This document shows positions 46,359 to 58,547 of a DNA stretch of 64,000 bases, piece by piece. Every line of letters begins with the position of its first letter. The stretch's first letter is position 1. Below the pieces are notes generated by a model. It searched no databases. It saw only the letters and a list, made by a program, of their open reading frames with translations, and was not told the DNA's origin. This DNA is from Musa acuminata AAA Group (taxonomy: Eukaryota; Streptophyta; Magnoliopsida; Zingiberales; Musaceae), in the NCBI RefSeq assembly GCF_036884655.1, contig NC_088354.1, forward strand, positions 19,032,001 through 19,096,000, written 5' to 3'. The position numbers and the translations under genes were made by a program.

Positions 46359-49106
46359 ATATTATCAATAATTCTTATATTCGTTACACTAAATTCTATG
46401 TACACAGTTGTACTATGACATCATTTGCATCATGTATTCCAAGAAAAATAATAAACATATTTCGTTATAGTATTTTTATGAAGTATTTATAGTGTTTTGA
46501 TTCGAATTTCTTAAACACAATAAAATTCATATAAAAATATTATGCAAGTAATATTTTTTTGTAATTTGTACATTCATTACATTGCATTCCATACACACAA
46601 TTGTACTAGGATATTATTTGCATCATGCATTAAAAAAATGATAAAAAATATTTTGTTATAGTGTTTAAAGTATTTTTATTTCTAAAACACTATAAGGATC
46701 ACATAATAGGACATCATTTGCATCCTAGATTCTAACAATGTGATTCAAGTATATGGTTATAATGTTTTTATAAAGCATTTAAAAGTATTTTGATTTGTTT
46801 TTATAAAAACACTATAACACAAATATAAAAAAAACACTGTAAAAATTTTACTTCTGTTCATGATAACATGTAAACAATTACAGTTCATGAGTGTCTACAC
46901 TTACTTTCATTCCAGTTCATGCATTAAGAAGTTATGATTAGTGTATTCTACTGTTGTTGATTATATAAAATATGCTTCCAAAATAAATGAATGATTTAGC
47001 CTTTATAGAATCTTTTTAAAATTAAACTTTATCGAATTCTTCTTTTGTTCAGAAAAATTGCAAACTAAACACAAAAACACTGTAAAAACTTGAAAGTCAT
47101 TAGACATACACAATTTTTAACGATCTTTTAAAAAAAAGGAGATAACTTGATGAAAAAGCTAAAGTAGAATGAATATTACTTGCATCTGTAACAATAAAAG
47201 TCTCTTAAATTGGAGGGTTTAAAAACCCACAAAACTATGAACACATGTGAAAAACACTTTCAAATAATAAAATTTCCAAACAAGAGAGGAGTGCAAGAGT
47301 TTCTTTGGTTGATGATCTTTTTTTTATAAAGTAAAAGATGGAAAAGAAGAAAGTTGAATCCTAAATAGTTTTTGAGGCTAAACCTGATAATAGAGAGATT
47401 TCCTTAACCATATGAACTGATATCGTTTTATCAAAACCATTGACATTGGACCAAATCCACCGATCCATTCATATGAACTGATCGACGGTCCTTCGATCGG
47501 TTCCCAAAATCGATGGGAAACATTTGCTGTAGCTTTTTGAATGGTAATTCTAGTATTTTCGAAAAGGAGGTCATGGATCAGGAATAACAAAAATGGGAGT
47601 ACCGGGAAATACACAAAAAATAAATATTTTCCTGATCAATCATCATCAATATATATATATATATATAGTCAATCCAAGGTTTTTGGAATGGTTTAACAAA
47701 ATTAAAAGTGTTTTTGACCTCTCCTGCTAAAATCGATCAGTAGATATGTGTTGGTATAAGTTCATATACACATCATAAGTGGATTTGACCTCCCCATATG
47801 TGATAACCATCAAGCTTAGTAGCTTTCTTCTCATCACAAATTATGCAATATGGTGAAAGATGTGAAAACAACGTTGGCACATAAAAGTGCACTTTCAAAC
47901 TCTCGGGCAAATGATATGATGAGCGATTGCATCACGGGATTCATCATCAGCACGAAATACGAGTATTAATTCTTTATCCCTTCTACAAGTGGGGGGTTAG
48001 TTTGACTAATCTAAATATGTTCCACATATAACGTACGTCAGATTCTACAAGAAGGTCAACCATCATCATCCACCATCTTGTTAGGTGGTCTTCTCCAATG
48101 TTCTTGTGGACTAATTTTCCAAGCTTTCAACTACTCTCCCTCAAATCGAATTCACATCTCTTCTCATGTCACCCATCTCTGGGGTGAGATGGGTTTATTA
48201 TGTCTTGATGTGATCATGGAGTTTGACTGACCTACTCATTGGTTTCTACATATCTATCCTTTCAGAGTTCCTAAATGGCATATTTTACATTTGAAGTTTG
48301 ATTTAATATATATATATACATATATCCCACCCTTTAACATCTATTCAAGAAAACTCCATCCTTGTTAACTTAAAAGATTGGGATTCGTCACAATGATATT
48401 CGTAAGAATGTACATGAAATACTTAAATTTAGAGGATAAATACAGAAATCTTGGATACAAGTTTTTCTTCCTAATAAAACATAAAATAATGGACCACGTA
48501 TATAGATACAATTGAAAATTATTTATTTTTGCATTTACTTTCCCTGTATTTTTCATGTAAAGTTTGCATTGGGATGCTCATATATATACAATATAAACAT
48601 TATTCTAACTAATGTTCTAACATCATTTTAGTTAATTATGTTGTCACCAACTCCTTGATGTGTTGGATGACAACATAGTTTGACAAATTCTTCTGATTTA
48701 GTTCCTCCGATTATTCCTGCCAGTTTTGAATAATGGAAGAGCTGAGCATTACAATTTGTAGTGATTTTGACATAAAGCTGTTCAAAGTCAAACAACTCCA
48801 CCTGTTGTTCTCTTTGGAAGTAGATGATCGAAACATGTCACTTTGGTGGCGTTGTTTGACTCATTAATCTCGAGTTTCTCATCATTTAAATATTCTCCTT
48901 GTTTAATTAAAACTCACTTTATAATGTTTGAATTGTTTGAGAACTTTGGATTTTGAATTTGGGATACGCCATGAGTCAATTATTGCTAATGTTGTCATAT
49001 GAATATTTCTTTCTTGTTATAAATAAAAAATACATTTAAGTTCATTGCAATTCAAAAATACATTAGTGATTTTGACCTAACGTTGTCCAAAGTCAAACAA
49101 CTTCAC

Positions 49107-49140
<34 letters not shown>

Positions 49141-49616
49141 AAAAAAAAAAACTCAAACTATCTTCCAAATATTTTAGTGTTTTGGTTTGCTATGATGGTT
49201 TTGGCCTTTTATAGTGTTTTGACTGTAAAAATACTGTAAAACCTTTTTGAAAATATTGTATATAATATAAATAGATTTATAACCTTAACTAGACTAACTA
49301 CAAATTTAAAAAATATGATATTGTAATAGTCCATGAGCAATGAAAATAAAAAAAAAACAATATGATATCACTTACAATTCTTTAATAATGTTTATAGTAT
49401 TTTCAATACATCAATAAAATATTATAAATATTATTAGAAAAATATTATAAACTAGCCAAATGAAAACAATGTAATAGTTAAAAAAAAAAGAGCAAAAATA
49501 TTGATGAGAAAACTTTTAAGGGTTATTTTGAGAAAAACATAAAATATGATTATTTTCTTAAGAAATCGGTAAAATATGAGTGTATATATATATGTATATG
49601 TATATATATGTACATG

Positions 49617-49649
<33 letters not shown>

Positions 49650-50139
49650 GTATGTATATATAAAACATAGGCTAAAAATTGATGAATTTATTTTAATGTT
49701 CTTAATCTAATCATAACCTTTGTAGGTCGAAGAAATGACTCAAGGCTTGTTTTTTCCCAATGGTTGGTGTGGACTTTTGGAATTTGAGAGAATGTCTACT
49801 ATGGAGACTTTCTTAGCCAAAATCTATTGCAATCTTTAGGGCGAAGGAATGTCCTAAGATTTATGGGATTGGGTGTTGACTATGGAACCATTAGTGGATG
49901 CGTGGAAGAGAACATTTTGACCAGCGTGGGGAAAAATTGTATCCGAGAGTAATTTGTCCTCATCACAACGTGTTCAATTTGATCACATGAAATGACTATT
50001 ATGCCCTATGTTTGGAAGAATGTATCAATTAAATTGTATTTGGAATATATTTATATTTTTAATATGTATTTAGAGAAAAAGATTTGAATAAGTGTGTAAT
50101 TATCGATATCTTGAGTATTTTAAATATACATTGATGTAA
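45726..50139. other. AT-rich gene desert
   Basis: No supported gene on either strand. It contains simple repeats at about 46,308-46,353 (AT), 47,649-47,668 (AT), 49,108-49,140 (TA then CA) and 49,570-49,660 (TA/TATG). The minus-strand frame at 47,378-47,614 lacks any recognised domain. A similar 45-bp segment around TTGAC...AAAGTCAAACAACT occurs at about 48,766 and 49,063. Confidence 0.5.
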
Positions 50140-50645
50140 TTATTGTTTAGTTAAATTATATTTCAAAACTTCATTGAACAATATATGATAAATTTATTCT
50201 TCTGATAATTTTAATATTTATTCAAAAATAAATAAATATTTTTATTTAAATTAATAAGTAAATAAATAAAGTACATAATTGAATGAATGAATGTATATTA
50301 TCTTACAAAAAAATTTAAATTACCTAGATATATAATAAATAAATAAATAATATAATCATATAAATAAATATAAAATAATTTTGAAAAATAAATAAAAAAA
50401 ATTTAACTTTTAAAAAATATAGATGATATTGGTTTCTTACTATAATATCATGTTGATAACTTTGTGATTCAAGATGACATCATAAGGTACTTTAAGAATT
50501 TGATATTCCCAGCACTTAATATTTACAATATAACATTAAAATCAATTATAATTTTAAATATTAAATATTAATTTTTATTTAACATATATATTAAATTTAT
50601 AATACATATTTCAAATATGTTCTCAAAAGCTATCTATTAGGGACA
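50140..50645 (+). repeat. Dispersed AT-rich repeat, copy 2
   Basis: Second, diverged copy of the sequence at 42,240-42,770, same orientation. It ends shortly before the GC-rich promoter region of the methyltransferase gene. Confidence 0.55.
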
Positions 50646-50759
50646 TCAATCAATCCATTATTCTTCTATCCTTCAACTATCCATGTTTTGTTTATGGCAG
50701 GCATTACTTGGAAAGAAAAAAAGAATATTGTTCACAAAGCTATTGATCCCAATTAGAAT

Positions 50760-51515
50760 CATCGTGACACGTGGTAGGACAAATCCAACTTTCCCTGGTT
50801 TTACACCTAGAGAGAAAGTATATGGGACCCACAGACTATCCCCGCCCTGAAACGTACGTCCAACCGACAACAAAGAAAGGTAACCCGTTCGGGTAGCATG
50901 GCACACGTGAAGTCACGTTGTTTACCAACCTCGCACCCTTCGCCGTGCTTGTCCAAGACGTATCTTTCGTGGTATAGGGGTATTCTCGGAATAACGAAAA
51001 GGATCCCTCCGCGGTCAAAGACTTGGCCGACTGTGCGTCCGAACCTTCTCTCCTTTTGTCGCCCGATCTCCGTAAAGGAAAGTTGTGCTCTTTTGACTTC
51101 GATGTCGGTCCGCTGGCGGACTTGGTGGGACGAATTGAGGCAGGGGTCGGATTCTTCGCTGAAGCTGCCGCCATCTCTCGCGTCCGCGGCTTTAATTGAC
51201 GGTCCCAAGGTGTTCCGATCCCCGCTTCCACCTGACGGCTTCTACCCATCAAGGTATCGTTTTCTTGATCCTGTTCTTCTCGGGATTGGGTTTTGCTGTT
51301 AATGTTCTCGGAGCTTGAAAGATCCTATCTTTGAGTTGACGGACGAATTTGAGAATAATTTCAACTAGAGTGTAGGATTCTTAGCCCTTTTTCTTCTTGA
51401 TCTGTGGAATTGATGATTTCATTAGTAGTACTTTTAGCGTGTGCTTTGATCCATTTCTGATGCATCTTCTGGCATTGGCAGTTCCATTACCAGATACTGA
51501 GAGATAGAAGGACAA
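50760..51515 (+). promoter_or_regulatory. Promoter and spliced 5' leader of the methyltransferase gene
   Basis: GC content rises sharply from about 50,760. A donor (TCAAG/GTATCG) at 51,252/51,253 and an acceptor (GGCATTGGCAG) at 51,481 define a leader intron. The ATG follows 34 bases later. Open frames on both strands here are uninterrupted mainly because of the GC content. Confidence 0.5.
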
Positions 51516-54500
51516 ATGAGGTCACCGTCGCTTCTTGCGCAGTGCTTGCCGGCGTTGGTGCCTCGTGACAAGGCCAGTTTGAAGGCGGATGTTTCCCTGG
51601 TCTCTGAAAGGGATTTGCATCTTCCCTCACCAGCCATCGAGATTCTTCCTTCCAAGGTATTTACCATTTCAACTTCTTCGCTTTGTTTATGAAGTGTCAA
51701 GTGCTTGATGTATTTGCAGAAATCAACTCAGTTTAGTTTGTGCACAGACCATCATTTGTGTGATTTTCCTTTTGATCATATAATTTCGATTTGGTCAAGT
51801 GTTCTGCTATGTGCATGAATTATTAACGTCTAACAGATATGCGACCGTATATTGTTCTTGTGATGAACAAGCCCTCCAAAATAGGGTTTATGTACAATTC
51901 CTCATTTTTTTGCCATGGTTGTTTCACAGAATGCTCATCCATACAAGTATGCTGGAGAAAATGTTGATCTGCAAGGTCTCAAAATTTTTAAGGTACATGC
52001 GCCAAATTTGTTATTTATTTTTACATAATTTCTGATTTAACCTCGACAACCAGATTCTGAATGGATCATCGCCTTTTGTTCCAAAAGGAATCCGGCAAAC
52101 TTGTGATCCCATCAATGGACCTTGCTGTGTGCTATGTTCTTCTTCCTTCAACGTTTATGTGTTAATTTTTATTATTTACGCCCCAGGGAAGGGTTAGGTT
52201 GTCTGATGTGATTGGGTTTTCAAATTCGGAGATGGCTTCATCCAAATCTGATGGTGAGTACATAAGATCTAAGAGATTTTTGTATTTTTCATATAAATTT
52301 TTCATATAAATTTACATATAGGTTTACCTTCTCATGCTGCAGGATCTCTGAAATCTTGGGAGAGCTCAACCGATCTTGTCAACAGTGTCAAGCTTGAGAT
52401 TCGTGATGGGCTGCTGAGTTTTAGAGGCAAAAGGGTTTTAGAGGTACCTACATTTTAGGAGTCCCTGTCCTTTTTATTCTCAATCTATCAGCCTTTAGCT
52501 TTTGATTAGTTTGTCAAATATTATATACCGCTTGATGCTGACTAAGTTAGAAAAAAATGTTGCAGTCTATACCAGAATGCTTTAACAAGCTTCAATGATC
52601 CTTCTTCACATGTCATGATTTAATTCTAATGTTGAACATTATGATATTAAAACATCATCTCATTCCCAATATTAACAAAATCCACATGTCATTTTTATGT
52701 TGATAATTTTAATTCTCATGTACATGCTTTGGAAGTTAGATGTTGTTGACTTTATTCGTTGATAGATGACTTCAAGATATTTGATTGTTCTTTTGCTGCA
52801 GATGAAATAGTATAGTTCTAATTTTTGTTGATAATTGCTGCAGCTTGGTTGCGGTTATGGGATAGCTGGGACTTTTGCTTGCCTCAAGGTATCCATATGC
52901 CTTTAACGACTAAGATGCTCAAATTCACATATCCAAGTTCATATCATCCTGCATCATATTGTAGTGGTCTAATTTGTCATGCAAACTTGTCACAGGGTGC
53001 TTCGACAGTTCATTTTCACGATCTCAATGCTGAAACCATCAGATGCACAACCATACCCAATGTCCTTGCAAATATTGAGCAGGCCAAGGACAAGCAGAGT
53101 CGCCAATCAGAGAGTCCCCTTACTCCATCTCGACAGCATTTGACTTCTGATGTCCACTTTTATGCTGGGGACTGGGAGGAGCTTCCCAGTGTCCTATCTG
53201 TGGTGAGGGTAGATGGTTTCGAGTTGGCAAGTGGGGCTAGCCATAGCCTCTCTGAGGATGACTACATTGATGCATGTAGCAGTCAGGAGGGAAGTGTGAT
53301 TGCTCAGGAAACTAGCTCCAGGCGGTCAAGGAAGCTCTCTGGAAGCCGTGCCTGGGAAAGGGCAAGTAAGACAGACCCAGGAGATGGAGGCTATGACGTC
53401 ATTTTGATTACTGAGATCCCTCATTCAGTAACCTCCCTGAGGAAGCTATATGCCCTGATGACAAAGGTTAGCTGAATTTTTCTTCGTAGTCTTGAAAATT
53501 TTCGTTGGTATCAAATGTGCATGAGATTCCTGGTAAACCAATATGATAAGAAATGTATAAAAATTAGCCGGTTCTCTCCAGATCATTATAATCTTGTTTG
53601 GAACTCGTGAAACAGTCTCTAAAACTTGCTTTAATTACCCCCCATAGACTTTGAGCCTTCTTTATGCAGAATCTGTCATGTTATGTTGTCCATAGTCATT
53701 TTTCAGACTCACTAATGACTAACTTGTGAAAGTTAATATCTAGGTTCATTGTCTCGTGCCGACTGGCTGTGCTGGTCCTGGACTGGACCAGTTCATACCG
53801 GTTTTTGGAAAATTGGCCAGAAAATAGCCAAAACTGACTGAAAAATAAAAAAACCTTCTTTTAACCCCTCTTTATTCTAATTTTAATGTAATTATAATTC
53901 AATCTCAATAAGAATAAGGTGCAAATGATTCATGACTGGTAAGTAATTATAGGTTTTTTAGGCCTAATTATTTCAAATTGACCCTAAAAGTAAGATAATG
54001 AATCTACATGATGATTAGACCTAGTTATAATAAATTGGTTCTAAAAGTAAGATAATGGATCTAATTAAGCCTAGATTTAAGAGAGATATAGTAATCATGC
54101 TTAACATGCTGTGATTAGGCCTAATTACCCTAAATCGGTCTTAAAAGTAAGATAATGATTTTAATAGTGCCTAAACTAAGGAAAGATGATGACCTCAAAT
54201 TACCCACCATCAACTAGCTGTGATCAGGCAAAATTAGCCCTAATTTGAGCCTAAAAGTATGATAATAGACTTATTTGAATCTAATATTAGGAGAAATACA
54301 TTAATCAACCAATTATTCATAATAAGACACTAATAAGGGTCTACAACAACAATAAGGTCACAAGTCCTAACTATTTGGGGTCGGCTACATAGATTTTTTT
54401 ACCGCCATTGAGATATATAAAAAATCATATGTTTAGTTAAGTTTAAAAGACTTAAATCTTTATTTATAGTTTCTATTAAAGTCTTCTTAGGTCTTTCTTT

Positions 54501-55640
54501 ATCGTACCATTAATATTAATCATTCCACCTCTGGTTACCATATCTGTAAGCTTCCTAAGCACATGTTCATATCATCTTAAACGATTCTCTATCATTTTAT
54601 CCTCCATCGAAACTATATTTAATTATTCATGAATAAAAATATTTTTTTTTATCTTTTCTAATAACTCTATACATCTATCTTAGCATAATATAAGGAGGAT
54701 CTAATTATATCAAAAGATAAACTAAAGAGCATAAATACTTTTAAATTGGTAAGAACTTCCACCAAATAATGCATTTGAATCTCTCTAATTAAAATCCTTC
54801 CAACTGAAGCTTCTAAAGTTTTTTATGAGCTCTAATCATGGACTAGGATGTTTAATTGAGAGAGTGCGAAAGAGTAAGAACGAGGGAGTATTTAGAATGT
54901 TTAATTGAGAAAGGGAGAAAGTGAGCTTTTATATCAAAAGCTCTAACAATGGTCAAATTGATCATTGGATCACAATTGACTTGAACTATTGAACCGGTAT
55001 GATTGGAATCCGATTGTTACCAACCGATACAAGTTGGTGCTGGTCAAGTATTGACCGTATAGAGCGATGCAAGGGGTGTACCACCTACACCCCTGCTTCC
55101 TGCCTGCTGCCCAAAACAGGCTGGTTCGCACACCGGTGGTTGGTCAGACATGTACCACTTGTTTTGTTTCGTATGGGCAGTACGACAGTCATTGGTTAAT
55201 ATATAGAATTGCAGTGATTGCATGGTAGAATGTGAAATTTGAAAGTCAATTTTTCCTCCTTGTGGGCATTATGTCAAGAAATATACTGGGTCCTAAATGT
55301 TTTTGTTATTTTTAATAATAATTAAAAAAAATCATATACTTCCAAGAAGTATCTGGCTTGTATTCAAGAATTATTGTACAAGCGATACAGATTCAATAAG
55401 CAATCTGAAGTATCCATGTTTCGTAGTCAAGAATTGTGGACTAAAACTGGCTAAATTCTTTCTGTGCAGTGTCTGCGACCACCATATGGAGTGTCGTATT
55501 TGGCTGTGAAGAAAAAATTTGTAGGTCCTAACGGTGTAGCGCGACAACTAAAAGCTATGGTGCATGAGGACAACATTTTTAGTGTCCACATGGTTTCCAG
55601 AACGTCAGAGAGGGAGATCTGGAAATTCTTTTTCAACTGA
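51516..55640 (+). CDS. METTL18: Histidine protein methyltransferase, METTL18/HPM1 type
   Basis: Seven coding exons: 51,516-51,656; 51,930-51,992; 52,187-52,253; 52,343-52,443; 52,844-52,888; 52,996-53,466; 55,470-55,640. All are GT/AG and in frame, giving 352 residues. SAM-binding motif I is VLELGCGYGIAGTFACLKGA, with the acidic post-I position in HFHDLN; YDVILITEIPHSVTSLRKLY is the motif IV region, and YLAVKKKFVGPNGVARQL is near the end. In yeast and mammals the family methylates a histidine of ribosomal protein uL3 (RPL3); the same substrate is inferred here. A long Ser/Gln-rich insert in exon 6 separates the motifs. The last intron (2,003 bp) holds transposon debris. Confidence 0.9.
53467..55469 (+). 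other. Large intron 6 of the methyltransferase gene
   Basis: 2,003 bp against 82-402 bp for the other introns of this gene. It contains a family of CTAAAAGTAAGATAATG-like words at about 53,984, 54,039, 54,142 and 54,256, an RTE LINE fragment (54,342-54,660), and GC-richer sequence at 54,990-55,195 whose words (ACCGGTATG, GGTGTACCAC) suggest another old repeat. Confidence 0.6.
54342..54660 (-). mobile_element. 3' fragment of an RTE-type LINE
   Basis: On the minus strand the element ends with CCCCAAATAGTTAGGACTT and then a short TTG repeat (54,342-54,354). Upstream is a decayed C-terminal ORF segment containing DKMIENRLR, YEHVLRKLTDMVTR and KKDLRRL, as in plant RTE-clade reverse transcriptase ORFs. 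The 5' part is absent, the usual LINE truncation. Confidence 0.65.
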
Positions 55641-55714
55641 GCATATTTAACGTTGGAATATATTGTTGTAGTTATTATCATCTGATTGGCATTAAGCCAC
55701 AATGTACATCTCAT

Positions 55715-55746
55715 GTCTGTTTATTTATTTATTTATTTATTTTTGA
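55715..55746. repeat. (TTTA)n microsatellite
   Basis: About seven TTTA units just downstream of the methyltransferase stop. A second simple repeat, (AAT)n, lies at about 56,160-56,185. Confidence 0.9.
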
Positions 55747-56718
55747 AAAAACGTTCAGAAATATTGGACCTCTGAGCTTGCTCAAAGGCTGGAGTGCTAC
55801 CATTTTGTAGTTGATACGTACACAATGATTCATTCATTCATGATCAATATATACTTAAAGACTTCATTTTGTGCATTGATTGATGAATTTTATGTCAAAG
55901 GATTGCATGAGTACTATAATTTGTCATTCTGTAATATCAGTCAGATGAATTTTACGACAAAGGATTACAACCAAAGTGCCAAATCCTATGACTGTTGATA
56001 GATGATTTGTGAGAAAGATCAAAATCAATTATGATTCTTGGTAAATGCCTTTGCTACAGAATGGTGATTTTTTGTAGTTTAAGTCTTTGTGGGTGGAAAG
56101 TCATGTTATGGCATCAACTGGAGTGGAATTTAAGGCAAATTAATGTTGCTTTCTGGTAAAATAATAATAATAATAATAATAATATTACAAGCCTTCCATG
56201 TTATATTCTAAAAGATGATATCAAACATTGTGCTTCGATCTGCTGCAGCATTTCCACCATCTTTGGTACACCTGAGAAGAGAAATGGGTGTGAAACAACT
56301 TAATTAACTCGGAACCTGCAGGGCCATGTAGCAATCCATAGCCAATCCAACCTCGTACACTTTTTTTTGTTTCATCATTTTATGGCCTTCCAATCAATTT
56401 ATAAACTTCTATTTACTTTTTAACATCAGTCAGTCTGAAGAAGAATAAGAAGATGATGATGATGGTGAAGAATCTAAAGGAGAATAACTAGAAACAGGAG
56501 AAAAAGAAATCTGAAGTAAAACACCGATCATACTACTTTGGTGTATATATGTAACAAATGGCCTAATTTTACTGTGACATAATAAATATTGTGGCTGCAA
56601 CACATTAACATCAAATTTGTTTTACATAGTAAGAGTCTAAACATCAACAAAAAAAAACACATATAGTAATTTTAAGCAGCTTTTGAATCACCAACCGAAA
56701 TCCAAAAGGGAATTAAGC

Positions 56719-57492
56719 TCAAAAGGAATAGTCGGGTTCGAAGACCCTCTTGCCACCCAGTAGCTTTGGCTGCTCCTTCCCCTTCTCTTCCACAGCCATC
56801 CTTCCTTCTTCCTCACTCTTCTCCCTCCCTTCCTCTATGATCTCCTCGAAGGCTGGGTGTGTTAGTATGCTGCGGAGAAGCTGAGTCCCCCTGAGAGCGT
56901 TGGTGAGAGGGAGGTGCCCCTCCGGTGTGTCGTCCTTGAACTCCCACATGAACTCGCCGGGGAAGGACCTGTATCCGTACTGTTCCACCTCCGTGTCCAG
57001 CCGCCTCATCCACCCCACCCTGATAAAGAAGCGCGTGAAGTCACGGCCCGACTTCTCCCACACCCGCCGCTGCACGGCGTACCCGAAGCGGCCGCCGCTG
57101 TGCTGCCGCCACAGCCGGTCGATCGCCTGCAGGTCGGCGGCCTCTATGAACTGCACCTCCGAGAAGAACACGTACCCGCGCTTCTGTGCGGCCTCGCCAC
57201 CGAGGGCGATGAGTAGGCGGCGCGTCTCCTCGTCCGCCTGGCGGAAGTCGCTCGTCGACAGGTAGTTCGCGAGGGCGTCGAGTGGCGCGGAGGAGGAGAC
57301 GCCGGCCGGTGCTACAGTACTGGATGAGGTGGTGCTCGGGGGGGAGGAGGAGCAGGGGACGTTGGAGAAGAGTCTGTAGGATTTGCTTGGTTTGAAGAAG
57401 ATAGAGCCAGGAGACGAGGTGAAGTAATGTTGATGGTGGTTGTGGTGGCGGAGAATGGATTGATGGAGGGACTGGAGAGAGGTACTGGCCAT
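56719..57492 (-). CDS. GUN4: GUN4, chloroplast tetrapyrrole-binding protein
   Basis: Intronless CDS of 257 residues. The start ATG at 57,492-57,490 is chosen because the frame upstream is a CT microsatellite in the leader. Residues 1 to about 70 are Ser/His-rich, as in a chloroplast transit peptide. A helical region with LDALANYLSTSDFRQADEETRRLLI follows, then the GUN4 core: YVFFSEVQFIEAADLQAIDRLW, HSGGRFGYAVQRRVWEK, FFIRVGWM, FPGEFMWEF and TPEGHLPLTNALRGTQLL. GUN4 binds protoporphyrin IX and Mg-protoporphyrin and activates Mg-chelatase for chlorophyll synthesis; it also takes part in plastid-to-nucleus signalling. The acidic Lys/Glu-rich C-terminus is typical. No key block is missing. Confidence 0.95.
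   Translation of the reverse strand: MASTSLQSLHQSILRHHNHHQHYFTSSPGSIFFKPSKSYRLFSNVPCSSSPPSTTSSSTVAPAGVSSSAPLDALANYLSTSDFRQADEETRRLLIALGGEAAQKRGYVFFSEVQFIEAADLQAIDRLWRQHSGGRFGYAVQRRVWEKSGRDFTRFFIRVGWMRRLDTEVEQYGYRSFPGEFMWEFKDDTPEGHLPLTNALRGTQLLRSILTHPAFEEIIEEGREKSEEEGRMAVEEKGKEQPKLLGGKRVFEPDYSF

Positions 57493-57496
<4 letters not shown>

Positions 57497-57527
<31 letters not shown>
57497..57527 (-). repeat. (GA)n microsatellite, CT-rich in the GUN4 leader
   Basis: About 15 GA units on the plus strand, that is, a CT tract in the GUN4 5' UTR ending four bases before the ATG. CT-rich leaders are common in plants. Confidence 0.9.
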
Positions 57528-57530
<3 letters not shown>

Positions 57531-57692
57531 AAGGAATGGTTGGGAAAGAGCGAGAAGAGGGTGGCAGAGAGGAATGAGAAGATGACCAAGGTATATCATA
57601 TCCAGGAGATATGTAAGGTGAGCTGTGATTGGTTGGGAATGGGTGAGGTACGATACAATCTCCGCGCGAGATGTTGGTGGGCATGAGGCCAT

Positions 57693-58547
57693 CTTTAGAA
57701 TTATTTACAATTGATTCTTTTTGCCTTAAAATATAACTTCTCTATGAATTTATTTATTCTTTTCTAACATCAAACTCTCTGAGCAAGCCAAGAGAACTCT
57801 ATTAGATGCTAGTCTCTAACCCCTTGTCTGATGATTCTAAGCTTGTCTCATAATTCAAAGGAATTGAAATATGCTGTGTTTGGTATTTTGATTCACTTTG
57901 GAAAATTTCACTTTATGTGATTTCTTAGCCTCATTTGATTCTTATTTAGTTATTCTTACGCAGCATTTTAATTCACAAGTTGCTAATTGTTGGTGCATGT
58001 TTAACAGATGCTTAGGTTTTCAAGATACTCAAGCTGAAAGAAGACTGAAGGCAACATTGATGGGATATTATACCAGCAAATACTGTCACATTTAATCAGT
58101 CAACTTTATAATTTGGGTGTTGATGATTAAGTCTACAATCATTATAATCCTCCATAAATTTGGGATAAATTTGCAATCATGCTTGTGAGGTTTCTTGCTC
58201 ACCTGCTGCAAGTGGCTTTATCGATTGGGTTAGACACAGATCATTCTCATGATTTGTCTCTTGAGATAGTTTTTCAAAGAATAAAAATAGTAGCTGTTGA
58301 ATGAGTATAAGCTACTTAGGAGAATTATACGATAGGCTTATGCAACCAAATGTATTCACTTCCTAGACAAACATGCAAATCAAGCTAAAATATACTGTTC
58401 TGGAGTCAACTGAATCATAAATCTATCCACATTTTCTTCAGAAATTGTTGAAATATTTATGTCCTTCTCCTGTCTCTGTTTTCTCTGTCTTTATATAGTC
58501 ATTCAAATCACTAGTATTATACGATAGGCTTATGCAACACCGAAGAA
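57693..58547. other. Spacer between GUN4 and the BBX gene
   Basis: No supported gene. It holds the promoter side of GUN4 and the 3' UTR of the BBX gene. A 23-bp word around TACGATAGGCTTATGC occurs twice, at 58,324-58,346 and 58,516-58,538. Confidence 0.5.

Noticed and set aside
50807..51302. Overlapping frames of 133-138 codons on both strands
   Set aside because: GC-rich promoter and leader of the methyltransferase gene; no domain, and frames overlap on opposite strands.
52825..53475. 216-codon continuous plus-strand frame
   Set aside because: It is exon 5, intron 5 and exon 6 of the methyltransferase gene read through; the intron happens to be open. Conserved residues and splice sites support the spliced model.
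53745..55195. A single DNA transposon spanning the repeats in intron 6
   Set aside because: The ends are only loosely complementary and no target duplication is visible; left as mixed repeat debris.
57041..57692. Minus-strand frames of 126 and 182 codons, and upstream in-frame ATG at 57,684 for GUN4
   Set aside because: Other frames of GUN4 and its CT-rich leader; the upstream extension of GUN4 is translated microsatellite.
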